NCBI RefSeq assembly: GCF_000276665.1
Contig: NW_004955476.1
Coordinates: 10,524,880-10,588,879 of the forward strand
Source of the DNA: Chinchilla lanigera
Lineage: Eukaryota; Chordata; Mammalia; Rodentia; Chinchillidae
Direction: 5' to 3'
DNA: 64,000 nucleotides
Made by a program: the position numbers and the translations under genes. The notes beneath the pieces were generated by a model. That model searched no databases. It saw only the letters and a program-made list of their open reading frames with translations, and was not told the origin of the DNA. Positions 43,568 to 54,240 of this stretch are shown here, one piece after another (the first letter of the stretch is position 1; every line of letters begins with the position of its first letter).

Positions 43568-44289
43568 TGATCTCTTCTCTTGAAGAGAGAAATATCAGTG
43601 AATTTCAGGGCACATTTTTTAAAAAAGTGTCATACCCCAAACCCCATGCAATGCTTCTGGACATGGTGGGGAGGAACAATCAACTCCCAGCTCCCTGGGT
43701 AAATGTGGATTCAATCAAGTGGAACTTTCTTCTCTGTGTATAAGAAGACATATTGATAATAAAATTTATGCATCTTTAGCCACATTATATTCAGATGTAC
43801 AAAATCAATCCTTTAATTCATTCATTTAAATTCTTTAATTCACTAATTATTCAACTGGGCAAAAACCCAGTCCCTTGTTTCAGATCCCTCACTACCCGTA
43901 TTTTATTGTCTTCCCACCTATTTTGCAAAGTATGCAGCTGTTAGGACCCACTGTCAACTGCAGGACAGCAAGTTGCAGGCCTTGCTAGTAACGATGCACC
44001 GTTAGCTTATTGCTAAGTATTTTCCATGTTAGGATTTTATTCACTTACCCTGAAACATAGATGATGCGTGCATTCGAAAGTGTTCTGATATCTATGAATT
44101 AAGTGTTTTGATATCTATGAGTTAAATATTACATGGGATCACACAATTGTTAAGATCTGAAAAACTGAGGATATGGAAGAGGCTGGCTCAGAACAGGGCA
44201 CTGCCTGGGCACCCACGGCTCCCGGATGCCTCCCCTTGCTGGTTAAATATCGGTCAGTTAAATATACACACACTTGGGGTGAACCCCAG
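43568..44289. other. intergenic with a short tandem duplication
   Basis: AT-rich unique sequence. No gene. A 23-bp tandem repeat sits at 44080-44125. Confidence 0.45.
44080..44125. repeat. 23-bp tandem duplication, two units
   Basis: Units 44080-44102 and 44103-44125 both contain TGATATCTATGA with only two mismatches; a GATATC palindrome recurs in each unit. Confidence 0.9.
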
Positions 44290-44455
44290 TGGGGACAGGG
44301 TTTTTTGGAGTTGGGGGTGGGGGTGGTGAACACATTCTAGAATTCGATAGTGGCCATGGCTACACGGCTTCCTGGAAAAGCAGTACTGAGTTGTACACTT
44401 TGAGAGGGAGGCTGTAACGCATGTGGATTACATCTTGAAAGTATAAATATACTAC
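44290..44455 (+). mobile_element. LINE-1 (L1M) 3' UTR fragment
   Basis: GGTGGTGAACACATTCTAGA, ATTCGATAGTGGCCATGGCT, ACTGAGTTGTACACTTTGAG, GTGGATTACATCTTGAAAGT matches the last part of the ancient L1 UTR (atggtgatggttgcacaac..., tgaattgtacacttt...). Confidence 0.6.
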
Positions 44456-45519
44456 TGATAATACATGACCCTGGGAGGGCAAACAGGAAGAGGAATGTTA
44501 TCAGCAACTACAACCTTTAAAAATGCTTTCACAGCAAGTGAAGTCTGTACATGCAGCGTCTCTAAGTGCCTGGACTAATCTCTATTTCCTAGGGTGTGTG
44601 CTGAAGAGCAGCAAGGTGAGGTGTTCAGCCGCAGTCAGGGAAGTGAGGGGGGAGCTCATCTCTGCCACTGTCCCCACTCACCGTCACCTCGCCGGCCACA
44701 CTCCCTACACTGCTCGTAAGATATCGTGGAAGGAATCCGACCCCGTGGACGACGTCACGAGCAAGGCCGTCAGCACCTCCAGCTCTGTGTGCACGCACAG
44801 CGCGTGCTGTGAAACTCACTCAGAGCCACGGCGCTAAAAGCCACAAGGCCACAAAGCCCCACTGAGCTGCAGCTGCCCTTCATGGTTACTAGGATTTGTC
44901 TGCCTGGTTAATCCGCACTTCTTCTGTAGTCCTTACTCTGCTTGTGATTAAGGCTCACATTATGCTGAAAACGTAGTTTAAAAAAATTGAACCTGTCACT
45001 GCAAAAGGAATTCCTGACAATAACTAGTACTTAGAGTCTGACACGTCAGTGAATGCTGAAATAACGCAAAAAAGGGAGAATCTTCTAAATTCTAGGCATA
45101 AATTAGTAAAGAAAAGTTCATCAATGAAGACACCCAATCGTAGGGCTGTAGCTGTGCGGGAACCCTCACGCCGGGGTTCTTCCCTGGAGGCTGGCGACCC
45201 GAGTAGGTAAGCAGAGTCCAAGTCCACGATCTGGCAGCAAGCGGGGCCGGGGCAAAGCCTCGCCGGTTCCTCGCTGACAGATCCCCGCCAGTGTGAGAAG
45301 GTGGATACAGAATATATGTCCACCCAGGCCAGGTCTGCGGTTTCCTCAGTGCAGATGAGTTGGTTTGCATTTAACTGTCACCAAATAGGCATGCCAGGAG
45401 ACCTGCTCTACCCTGACCCGTGATCGTCTGGTGTCCAAGCAGTAGGCAGGTTGGTTTCACACTCAGCACCCACCCTACCTCCTGGTAGGGCTCCCATCCA
45501 GAGAGGCCGCTGTGCCGGA
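44456..45519. other. intergenic, no gene seen
   Basis: Unique sequence with moderate GC and no recognised element. Confidence 0.45.
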
Positions 45520-45895
45520 ACTACGCTTCCTGGACTCACCGGAAGTTACATGTACCAGTTCCCAGGGACGCTGTGATAAGTGACCATGCACTCAAACAAC
45601 AGGATCCTAGCCCTGAGCCAGCACAGGGTTCTAAGGGACCCCGGCCTCACTCTTCCTGCCCTCGTGGTTCCCGCCACCCCCTGGTTTGTGGCTGCCTCAC
45701 ACTGACTCTGCCTCCATCTCCTCCTCTCTCCTGCCTCCTCTACGATATTTGCCTTTAGGGTTAGGCCCCACCCAGCCAGTCCAGGTGAGCTCGTCTTCAG
45801 ATGCCCCCCGACAAACAGGTCTGCAGAGACCTTTTTCTCAAATATGCCATATTCCCAGATTCCGGGAGGATGTGCCCTGGGGAAGCCCTCATCTG
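45520..45895 (-). mobile_element. MLT1-like MaLR LTR relic, reverse
   Basis: Plus-strand landmarks AGCACAGGGTTCTAAGGGAC, TGTGGCTGCCTCACACTGAC, CTTTAGGGTTAGGCCCCACC, TGCAGAGACCTTTTTCTCAA, ATGCCATATTCCCAGATTCC follow the reverse complement of MLT1 (...agagaccctatctccaaata, caggacac...). Degenerate. Confidence 0.5.
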
Positions 45896-46249
45896 CCCTC
45901 CCCACAGAGCTTCTGGATGAACTGGGCTCTGCCCCTTAGAGTTGCAGGGTGGGGTCTCGAGGCAGAAGAGAGAGAGGCCCTCTCCCCCCACGGGGGCTGA
46001 AACTGCTGGCAGTCACAACGGTGAGACCTCGAGGATCCCGGAGCAAGTTAGCGGGGCTGGCCTGGAGCCCCTGAGGAAGGTCCGCAGCTGGGTGGTGGCT
46101 TCCCGAGCCAACCCTGTGTCCTAGACGTCACCAGGGCCTCCTGATGCCCCCCGACCCATGGGGGCAGAGGCAGAGGCTCTCTTGGTGGGTCAGCTCTTTG
46201 GTGTGGTTCTGGGAGTCAACTTCCAGAGGTCCAGATCACAACCTGCCCC
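45896..46249. other. intergenic, no gene seen
   Basis: 354 bp of unique GC-rich sequence. Confidence 0.4.
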
Positions 46250-46437
46250 TTTTGCTTCAGTACTAGGGCCTCACGCGTGCTAGGCAAGGCTTCTGCCGCT
46301 GAGCCACACCCCTGGCCTCTTCAAAATATTTTATCTTGAGACAGGGTCTAAAATGCCCAAGCAGGCCTCAAACCTGTGATCCCCCTGCCTCAGTCTCTTA
46401 ACACCAAGGACCGCAGGTGTGCGTCTCCCCTCACTTG
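46250..46437 (-). mobile_element. composite B1-ID SINE
   Basis: Plus strand: TTCAGTACTAGGGCCTCACG, CTAGGCAAGGCTTCTGCCGC, TGAGCCACACCCCTGGCC (ID reverse complement), linker ATATTTTATC, then TTGAGACAGGGTCTAAAATG, CCCCCTGCCTCAGTCTCTTA (B1 reverse complement). Confidence 0.75.
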
Positions 46438-46796
46438 CATTCTCAGCTCCTTGTATAAAATCACTTTTTGCCTAAAGTGATATGTTAGTCTGTTTTCTGC
46501 AGCTCGGCCCCATCAATGCGCTCCCTCTCTGCAGCTGAAGATAGGGTTTTATGTTTACAGTGGCATCGTTTTTATTGTACTCCACCCTGTCCCTTACGCC
46601 TGGCTCATGATGACCAAAAAGAAACACTCAGTGGAACAGTGACGCACAGGGATCTTATTCTCGGGCGTGGAGCGGTATTCTGTATGATAAGGCAGCAGTG
46701 GGAAAATGATGCTGCCCGTCTGTCAAAACCCGTAGAATTTCACAGCACGAAGGGTGAACCTCAAGGTGCGCCCATTTCTAAAAACTCACTTAGGGA
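46438..46796. other. intergenic, no gene seen
   Basis: 359 bp of unique sequence, rather AT-rich. No element seen. Confidence 0.4.
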
Positions 46797-46967
46797 GCCG
46801 GGCGTGGTGGCACACACCTGTAATCCCAGCACTCAGGAGGCTGAGGCTGGAGGATCGTTGCGAGTTTGAGACCAGCCTGGGCTACAAAGTGAGCTCAAGG
46901 CCAGCCTGAGCTGCCTATCAAGACCCTGTCTCAAAAAGACAAAAAAATAAAAAAATAAAATAAAAAG
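46797..46967 (+). mobile_element. B1-type SINE with short target duplication
   Basis: Starts GCCGGGCGTGGTGGCACACA, then CCTGTAATCCCAGCACTCAG, GAGGCTGAGGCTGGAGGATC, duplicated middle GAGACCAGCCTGGGCTACAA / CAAGGCCAGCCTGAGCTGCC, and CTGTCTCAAAAAGACAAAAA tail. CTTAGG occurs on both sides (CACTTAGGGA left, CCCTTAGGAG right). Confidence 0.9.
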
Positions 46968-49891
46968 TCCCTTAGGAGACGGGCTGCCGAAGCGAGCCCT
47001 GAAGCTCATTAAGAAGTGCGAGTGTCTCCGTGGAGAGGCGGACGAGATAGTCTGACCGACCGAGACTCCATGCAGTGACCCCACAGAAACAGCGGGGGAC
47101 GAGCTGCCCATGTACATGACTCTGGAAACAAGGCCGGTCTGTGAGACTGAGGCAAAGGGAGCTTCTGAAAAAGCACCTGTCGAATTCCCTTTGCGGTGAG
47201 CGTTGTCCATCCTCGTGCTGATCTGGGGTAGCTGACGTGGAAACACTGACTGCCAAGCTTTTCTCAGACAGGACTGGCACACCGCTTTCAGACCTGCGAC
47301 GTCCGCTCCTGCGAGGGTGCACACGCCGCCCCAGGGTGGCCCGAGGCCCTCACGCCCCGTTCGGCCTGTGCTTGGCTCAGTCTGCACCGCATTCTAAGAA
47401 CCCCGGAGCAGCATTTGACATCTCCAGATTAGTGGTTTACATACGGAGACATGGATTTCCCACTTTATGGAAAACTCAGCTGCTCTAGCCAGGCTAAGCC
47501 CTAGTTTGCATCTAGTGATGCGCGTGGGGCCACTGGGCCCGGGGTGAGACCGGGTCTGCAGAGCAGGCCTCCAGCAGCTCCCCCACAGGTCACCTGCGCC
47601 CCGTGGACAGATGGCAGAGCACAGCAGGGAGACGTGGTGTGCAGGGTGCGGAGAGCGCCGGGCCTTCCTCCCACCGCCGGTCAGCCTCTCCTCGCCCCCA
47701 TTTCCCACGGCCTCCCAGCACTTCCTGTTCCAGGGACAGCAACTGGCAACGTGTGACCTGCCACTGCGCCCTCTGCGTTGGCAGCCAAGACCCCAGAAAC
47801 CGCTTCTTCGCCAGAACCAGCGACTGTTTAGGGACAGCATTCCAGGCCCCTCAAGGCAGGCTTCCGGCCACGAGACTTCCACTGCTTTTCTCCCTCTTCC
47901 TTAGACAGGTCGTGGGCGCCTGCTCGTCCTGCAGCTTGCGCCAACTGTCCTAAATTAGAACCGAGACTTTTTAAAAACACGGACGCAGTACAGTGAGACA
48001 CGCTAACTAGTGAGCTGTCAGTGTTGAAAGCCCCTCTTTAAATTTATTGGTTCTTTGATGTCCAGCTCATGGCAGCCTCTCGTGGTTACTCTGCCAAAGG
48101 AAGCCAAGGTCATCGAGCTGTGTTTTTAAAGGGATTGATACACTTTTATGAGAGGGGCTTTGTGGAACTGTTAAAGAACATCCATTTCTCTTCTCGCTAA
48201 GTACAGTGACCCTGCTGTGGCCCCGGAGGCCACTCGACGCCAGTGTTGATGCCACGCCGTCCCAGGGTTGCACGAGGATGCCGACTTCTTCACCTAAATA
48301 CCAGAAAGCTGCTTGTGCGGGGAAGACAGCGCCATCATCAAGGCCTCCCCAGGGCGTGTGGATGGCACTGAGCATGCACAGGAGAGGACGCGGCTGAGTG
48401 GACAGAGCGCATCCACCCACCTCTGCCAGCAGCAGCTCCGCTGGGCGTGGGTCGCTGCCCGCTCGACTGGCTGCAGAGCGTGGGCACCGGAGCAGCCCCC
48501 GGCCAGGACGAGTGATCGTGGGAAGGATTCTTCATGTGAACTTTCCAAGCGTGAAGCGAAAGGTGGACAGTGTTCCAGGCCGTTCTGGAAAGCTGCAGGC
48601 CGGAGCAGAGTTTCCGGCCCAAGCTGGCGGCTGTCTCCACTTTCTCGGTGGAGCTGGGGGCAGAAAGGTGCAGGCGCTGCTCGGGTCCCCATGAACAAGC
48701 CACGGCGGTGGCACCCGTGTCCTGCAGCCATCAGCTCTGCCGCCTGCCCCTGCACAAAACCCACTTTGCGTTACCCCGCTGTGGACTGCTGACGGGGAGC
48801 GCTGTCACCACCTGCCAACAGTCACTGCTAGTGACCCTCGCCTGCTGGCCCCCGCGCGCCGTCACGTCATCCCGGGCTCTGAGGACGCGCTCTGCTCTGC
48901 AGCACTGTGGAGCTTGGGCCCAGGTGCAGGACGGCGTGCAGTGGGCAGCGAGGCCAGGGCTCTGCGGCCACATCTCTCACGCTGACCCAGGCCTGCAGGG
49001 ACCGCCCTCGGAGGCTCCTGGCTTGGGCTTTGTTTGTGTTCTGCTCCCACACGGGCTCCTCCTTCACATTTCCAGAGGAGAATCAGCATGAGTGTCCTTC
49101 TTTACTCTGAAAACGCGTCACCAACAGGACAGGAGAAACAGCAGATTTGCTCTGAACAGTTCTGGAAGACAGGAGTCTTAGCAGGCCCTCGCCCCGCCCG
49201 CCCACACCTGTGCAGGCTCAGGGACGAGCCCTGCCCGGCGTCTGGGGTCCAGGCCTCTTGGCTGTGGCCACCTCACGCCAGGCTCCATTCCCGCTCCTGT
49301 GCCGCCTTGTCCCCTATAGACACAGCTCTGCCTCCCGTATTAAGGCCGCAGGGACCACACTCCGCACCTGCATAGTCCAGGGTGATTTCCCTGCTCAATC
49401 CCTTCACTCAGTCGCACCTGTGAAGCTTCTCGAGTTGCAGGAAGCACAGGCTCAGCCTGCTGCCGTGCGCGTGAATGATGTCACTGCTATCTTCTGCTTG
49501 GGAGCGTGTTTTCCTTCAGAGCACACGGTGCTTTATGAAAGCAGCAATTTGCTAAGAAAGGGAGCCCAGGAATCTTGTGGGCGGGGCTCTGAGTGTTCAT
49601 AGACTGCTCCTTGGAACCAGAAGCGATTTGCCTTCAGTTCAGAGCAGCTCTACTCTCCGTAGTTCTCAGCCTGTGGCTCCCCGGAGAAGAGCACAGTCCA
49701 GGCTTGGGGCGGGGAACCCACAGGCTGAGCCAGAGTTCTTCTGGGAGGTCAGAGGGCCAGCAGAGCCCTGCGGACTCTGGGGTGACTCCGGCAGCTGCAC
49801 ACCTGCCACCAGAAAGAGGAGGGTGGAGAAATGTCAAATGCCAGGAAATCGACTCATCGTGTTTAAATTTGGTAGCTAAACCGAGAGACTT
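46968..49891. other. intergenic, no gene seen
   Basis: Nearly 3 kb of repeat-poor, GC-rich sequence. Open frames overlap on both strands (e.g. 48294-48764 minus against 48313-48792 plus), a sign of composition rather than coding. Confidence 0.45.
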
Positions 49892-49977
49892 GGGGGCCAG
49901 GGATATAGCTCAGGGGCACAACGTCTGCCTGGCAAGTATGAGGTCACGAGTTCAATTCCCGGTACCAAAAAAAAAAA
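49892..49977 (+). mobile_element. ID-type SINE, intact
   Basis: GGGGGCCAGGGATATAGCTC, AGGGGCACAACGTCTGCCTG, GCAAGTATGAGGTCACGAGT, TCAATTCCCGGTACC then an 11-A tail. Close to the copies at 30039 and 39998. Confidence 0.85.
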
Positions 49978-50754
49978 TAGTAAAATTAAAGGAGAGACTG
50001 AAGTATGTACCCTGGCATCGGTTGGTTGGTTGGTTTCTGCATGTATCCTGTCTGTGCTGCTTCGGTATGAAATACGCTCTGAGATAATCCACACGTTGAT
50101 GAGAACAAGTTTCTCTTGCGGACTTATTTCAGCTGACTAATGTCAGAGTTCTAGAATTAGAACAATGATGCCTACCTCTAATAAGCCCCCAGTGGATTGT
50201 GAACCAATGAACGGATTAATCAATGCGGACACTGATGATCCGCTGATGTCACAAGGGCTGCGGGAACCAGGCCCAGGCGCCAGCCGCAGACGCACACACC
50301 TGGAAGCATGGCTTCTGAAAGCACGGAAGAGCTGCCCACCGAACCCAGGGGCACCTCCAGCTAGAACCACTGATCGGGAAGCACAGGCTGGGGACAGACA
50401 GGTAGGTGCCCTGTGTGCCCTTCGTGTGATTCTCCACAGAGCCAGACTTGGAGGGCGGAAAAAGAGAGGGATGAGTCAGAACACTTAAATCAAGGGTCTC
50501 AGTGACACAGCAGTCCTTCGTGAGATGCAGACTTGGTTGCACCCTTCTTCAAACAAACCATAAACACCGAACAGTAAAACCATGAAAGAAACCTGAAGTA
50601 CGAGCAGATATTTGGTGACCTGAAGGAATTATGATTAATTGCTTAAAGATAATTTTAAAGCAATTGTAACAAAATTGAGAGCAACTTACAGAGATTTCGC
50701 AAAGAGCCCTGCTCTCACCCTGCATAGCCCTGGGCAGGGTCAGCACCCCACAGA
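49978..50754. other. intergenic, with an enhancer-like stretch
   Basis: A GGTTGGTTGGTTGG run at 50018-50034. 50100-50245 is repeat-free with GGACTTATTTCAGCTGACTA, AATGAACGGATTAATCAATG (homeodomain-type) and could be a conserved island. No gene. Confidence 0.35.
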
Positions 50755-51190
50755 GGGGGCATTTGTCACAGCTGATGAACCTACGCTGACACATGTAATC
50801 ACCCAAAGTCCACACTGACGGCGTCCCAGGGCCTGGACACCGGAACACAGAGGTCCCCCCACCTCGAGGCCCCTCCGTGCTCCACCTATCACCCCAACCC
50901 TGACAATCACCATCTATCTCTGGCCCCATGGCTCCGCCTTTCCGGAGCCCACATAGTTGGAATCACGTGCTAGAGCTGTTCAGATTGGCCTTTCCACCTG
51001 CAGCCTGCATCTGTCCCCCGCGGTTTTCACAGCTTATTGTCAGCACTCAGTTCTATTCCACCGTCTGCATGGACCACGGCGTGGCCCTCCATTCACTGCT
51101 GAGGGCGTCGTGGTTCTCCCGGGCTTTGGCACTGGGCATAAAGCAGCTGTAACTACGCCGGGCAGTGTGCGGACACAGTTCTCAGGACAC
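50755..51190 (-). mobile_element. LINE-1 (L1M) relic, antisense
   Basis: Plus strand: CAGCTGATGAACCTACGCTG, ACACATGTAATCACCCAAAG, CTCCGTGCTCCACCTATCAC, CCAACCCTGACAATCACCAT, CGCCTTTCCGGAGCCCACAT, AGTTGGAATCACGTG, TCAGATTGGCCTTTCCACCT, CACTCAGTTCTATTCCACCG. This follows the reverse complement of the old L1 3' region throughout. Confidence 0.75.
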
Positions 51191-53914
51191 TGGACACGCG
51201 CAGACAGCGTGACTTCAGTCTTGTCTGGCGACAGCGTGTCCAGCTAGGTGTAAGAAACCGACACGCCGTGCGACTCATCCCTCACGCACTCCACGGCGGT
51301 CGAGGAGATTCCCGTGGCTCTGCGGCCATCTGCCCACCCTGAGCTGGGTCTGAGGGGCAGGGGCACGGCTCCCTCCTGTCTGACTTGCACGTCCTCGCGG
51401 ACACACGACACAGAGCCGCTCTCCGGGACCTTCCCTGCCCGCATATCTTCTCTGCGGGTGTCTGAGACCTGAAGCTCGCTTTTAGTGGCTGTTGATTTCT
51501 CTTCATGCCTCACGAGGTGTGGCAAGGTAAGTCACTTAGCCGTCCACACAGAAATATTCAGACAAATGGTGCACTGCTTGGGATTTACTTGAAGTCAGCA
51601 AGCTAACGGCTGCTGAACCGGCTGCCCGTACAGGGGAGTTGGGCACACCATTCTCTCCACTGTATTCATTTGAATTTCGGGTTGGGGGTTACATCTTTCT
51701 TTTTCTCTGGGCTTAAACCAAACACTCAGAACAGTGACAGCGACACCAGGCCTGGAGCACCCAGGGCACTGCACTCGAAGAGTATGTGGGCGATCGTGAA
51801 GAACAGCGCAGCAGGCTCTGAAGCTCCCCCTGGACTTGCGAGCAGGGAACGCAAGGTTCCAAGTTCAGGGCCTGGGGCCCCAGCTGGCTGTTCCACGCAC
51901 CTTACATTCTCCATGAATTTTGCCTGAAGGTCCCCCTGTGTTTTCTCATGTATTAGAGCTAGACATAAGATTTAAACACTCTATAAATCTTACCAAGCTC
52001 CTAGATTGCTCTTATTGCCTCTTCTCAAACATCTTGATAATACTCAAAGCTATAAATCTCATATTAGCTGGTGCCCTATCATACCTTGGCATTGGAGAGA
52101 AAATTGTAACCAGAATTCAGCTCATCCTGTAGTGCGGACTTTTACTAGGCAGAAAAGCTAAGAAACAAAAAGCATCCAAAACAGTAGCGTGCTGGTTCGG
52201 CTGTGAAGCTCACCCAAGGAAAGAGCTGGCTGCTCTCTCACTATCCTGGAGGAGATCCTTGGGTCACCGCTGATCAGCCCCAGAGGCCCTTCCTGCTGAA
52301 ACGTGTCTTGAGCACGTGCGGAGTGCGGGCGCTGGAGAGCCAGAGGGAGCAGCACCCCCGACCTGTCCATGAGGAAGTCAGCCTGGTGGTGGGAGGTGGC
52401 CTGAGCCAGGGTCTCCAGTAGCGGGGCCTCGGGTGCACATAGGGGTGCTGACGCCAGGGCACAAACTGTCGCTGTAAGACCATCAAGTTCTGGGACCTGG
52501 TGGACAGTGCAGGTGCTACAGACGTTGCTAATTTAATTGTGACAGCCCTCACAGAATGCATATATGGCAAAGCATCATGTAGTCCTAAACATATGCAGTC
52601 TTCATTTGTCTAGTAAGTTTTTTTTTTAATTAAAAAACAAAATACCTGCAAGTGTTCCCATGGAAGTCCCGAGTTCTCTGCTCCGCACCTCATGGTCCCC
52701 TGAGTCCCGAAGGCCGTGTCAGGACCCCACCCCGTGTGACTGCACACGGCCAGTCACCTCCCCTGAGGCAGAGCACAGCCACAGGCGCCCAGACACCACC
52801 ACCTTCGGGAAGCGGGGATCAGCAGAACAGCCCCCGGGAGGTTGTCGTCGGAGTTAAAGGAGTTGATACCTGCTGACCCACGGTTGCTGCCATCGCTGTT
52901 GTGTTTGTGAGGCTCCCACCCCCACCCAGGCCTCCCCTTACTCTCGATCCTAACCCTAATCTCTTCCTACCTCTCCCACCACCCCAGCTTCTCCATCCCC
53001 AGAACCGCTGCCGATGCCGACTCCAACTCCGGTGTTTACAAAAGCCCTGCTGCAGCTGAGTCTCCGACAAAGTTCCTTCTCAGAAAGCGCCCCGGAGGAC
53101 CTCCCTCCGCTCAGCGCTTGGCTCCCAGCAGCATCGCAGCAGCCCACGGCGGAATCCTGGGTCCCCAGGCCCACGGAGGCACGCACGCCTAAATCCCTGC
53201 CCGTGTCCCAGGCAACAGAGGTCCTAGGCGATAATCTCTACACAAGTGCCCCCTGCTCACAATCACGCTGCCTTTTCCCTTCTGCAAAGCGGTCTGGCAA
53301 TTCGTCCCAAGCTGCTCCATGCCGAGCCAAGATTTGCTAACCCAAATGGTCCGTGGTATGTTGTTCTCCTAACAAAGAGAAAGACAGTTTTCCCTTAAAG
53401 GAGAATTCGGCTGCCAGCTCTAGAATAACTGACATTAACTATTTGGTTGTGAATTATTTGAGAGGCTTAATCAAAATATACATTGACTGTTCCCATTAAA
53501 AACGTGCTCTGGTGAAAGACTCAGGGTCATAAATTCCCCTCAAAATACGCCCACACACACTCGTTCCCTCTTCTTGCGACTTTCGGCAGCACCTCTGGGA
53601 ATGCTTTCCCACCAGTGCATTTACGGAGTGTGATCAAGGCTGAGGTGAGTGCTGCTGCCAGAGCCGCCCACGGGCAGGGGTACCGGAGAGAACACGATGC
53701 CGCGTCCTCATGCGCCTTAACCATCCGGTTCCAGCTCTGTGAAGCTTGCAGCTCTTCTCCAGGGCCAAAAGACCACGCAAGGTCAGCACTGGAATCGGTT
53801 CACGACTGAGGCACAACTAAGGACTGAGGAGAGAGGACTGCAGGCTGCTGCGGGAAGTGTCCCTGACAATGGGGTGCACGTGTGTGACGCCAGGGGCAGG
53901 ATTCTGAGGGGGAC
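51191..53914. other. intergenic, no gene seen
   Basis: Unique sequence; 53340-53520 is AT-rich and repeat-free (CTATTTGGTTGTGAATTATT, AATATACATTGACTGTTCCC) and may be conserved. A CTCF-like motif sits at 53246. Confidence 0.4.
53246..53259 (-). promoter_or_regulatory. CTCF-like motif
   Basis: GTGCCCCCTGCTCA is the reverse complement of a CTCF core at 12 of 14 positions (TGAGCAGGGGGCAC on the minus strand). Unique sequence; by-eye call. Confidence 0.35.
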
Positions 53915-54240
53915 TGTCTTGGTTACTTTTCTCTCCTTGCTGAGAAAAAATACCCAACGCCCAAAATTAAGGAAGGAAAGGTCTGTTTAGCACATGGCTT
54001 GGGGAGGGTTCAGTCTGTAATCAGCTGGCTCCAAGGTAGGCTGGCACATGGCACGGGGCAGCAGTCCAAGGCAGCAGACAGCAAGAGCAGAAAAGGGAGA
54101 GGAGCCCCTTCTCCCTTATCCTGCATATGGGCTGTCTGCCCCGCCCACCCACCTCCCTGCCCTGTTTGCACAGGCTCAGGATGAGTACCTGGCTCCCTGC
54201 TGAGTCACACAGTTAACCTTCTAAACTCCTCAGACTGACA
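53915..54240 (-). mobile_element. MaLR-like LTR, reverse copy
   Basis: TGTCTTGGTTACTTTTCTCT, CTGAGAAAAAATACCCAACG, CCCAAAATTAAGGAAGGAAA and GGGTTCAGTC are the reverse complement of the tail of the 16644/62737 LTR (TTCCTTCATT, GGGTATTTTGTCTC, AGTAACCAAGACA). Further right GCATATGGGCTGTCTGCCCC matches CTGCATATGTAAGG...CAGACAG. The distal end is diverged and the right edge uncertain. Confidence 0.65.

Noticed and set aside
49660..49760. GTAGTTCTCAGCCTG as a MER5-type end
   Set aside because: Only the first 15 bases resemble the element; the rest does not follow the consensus.
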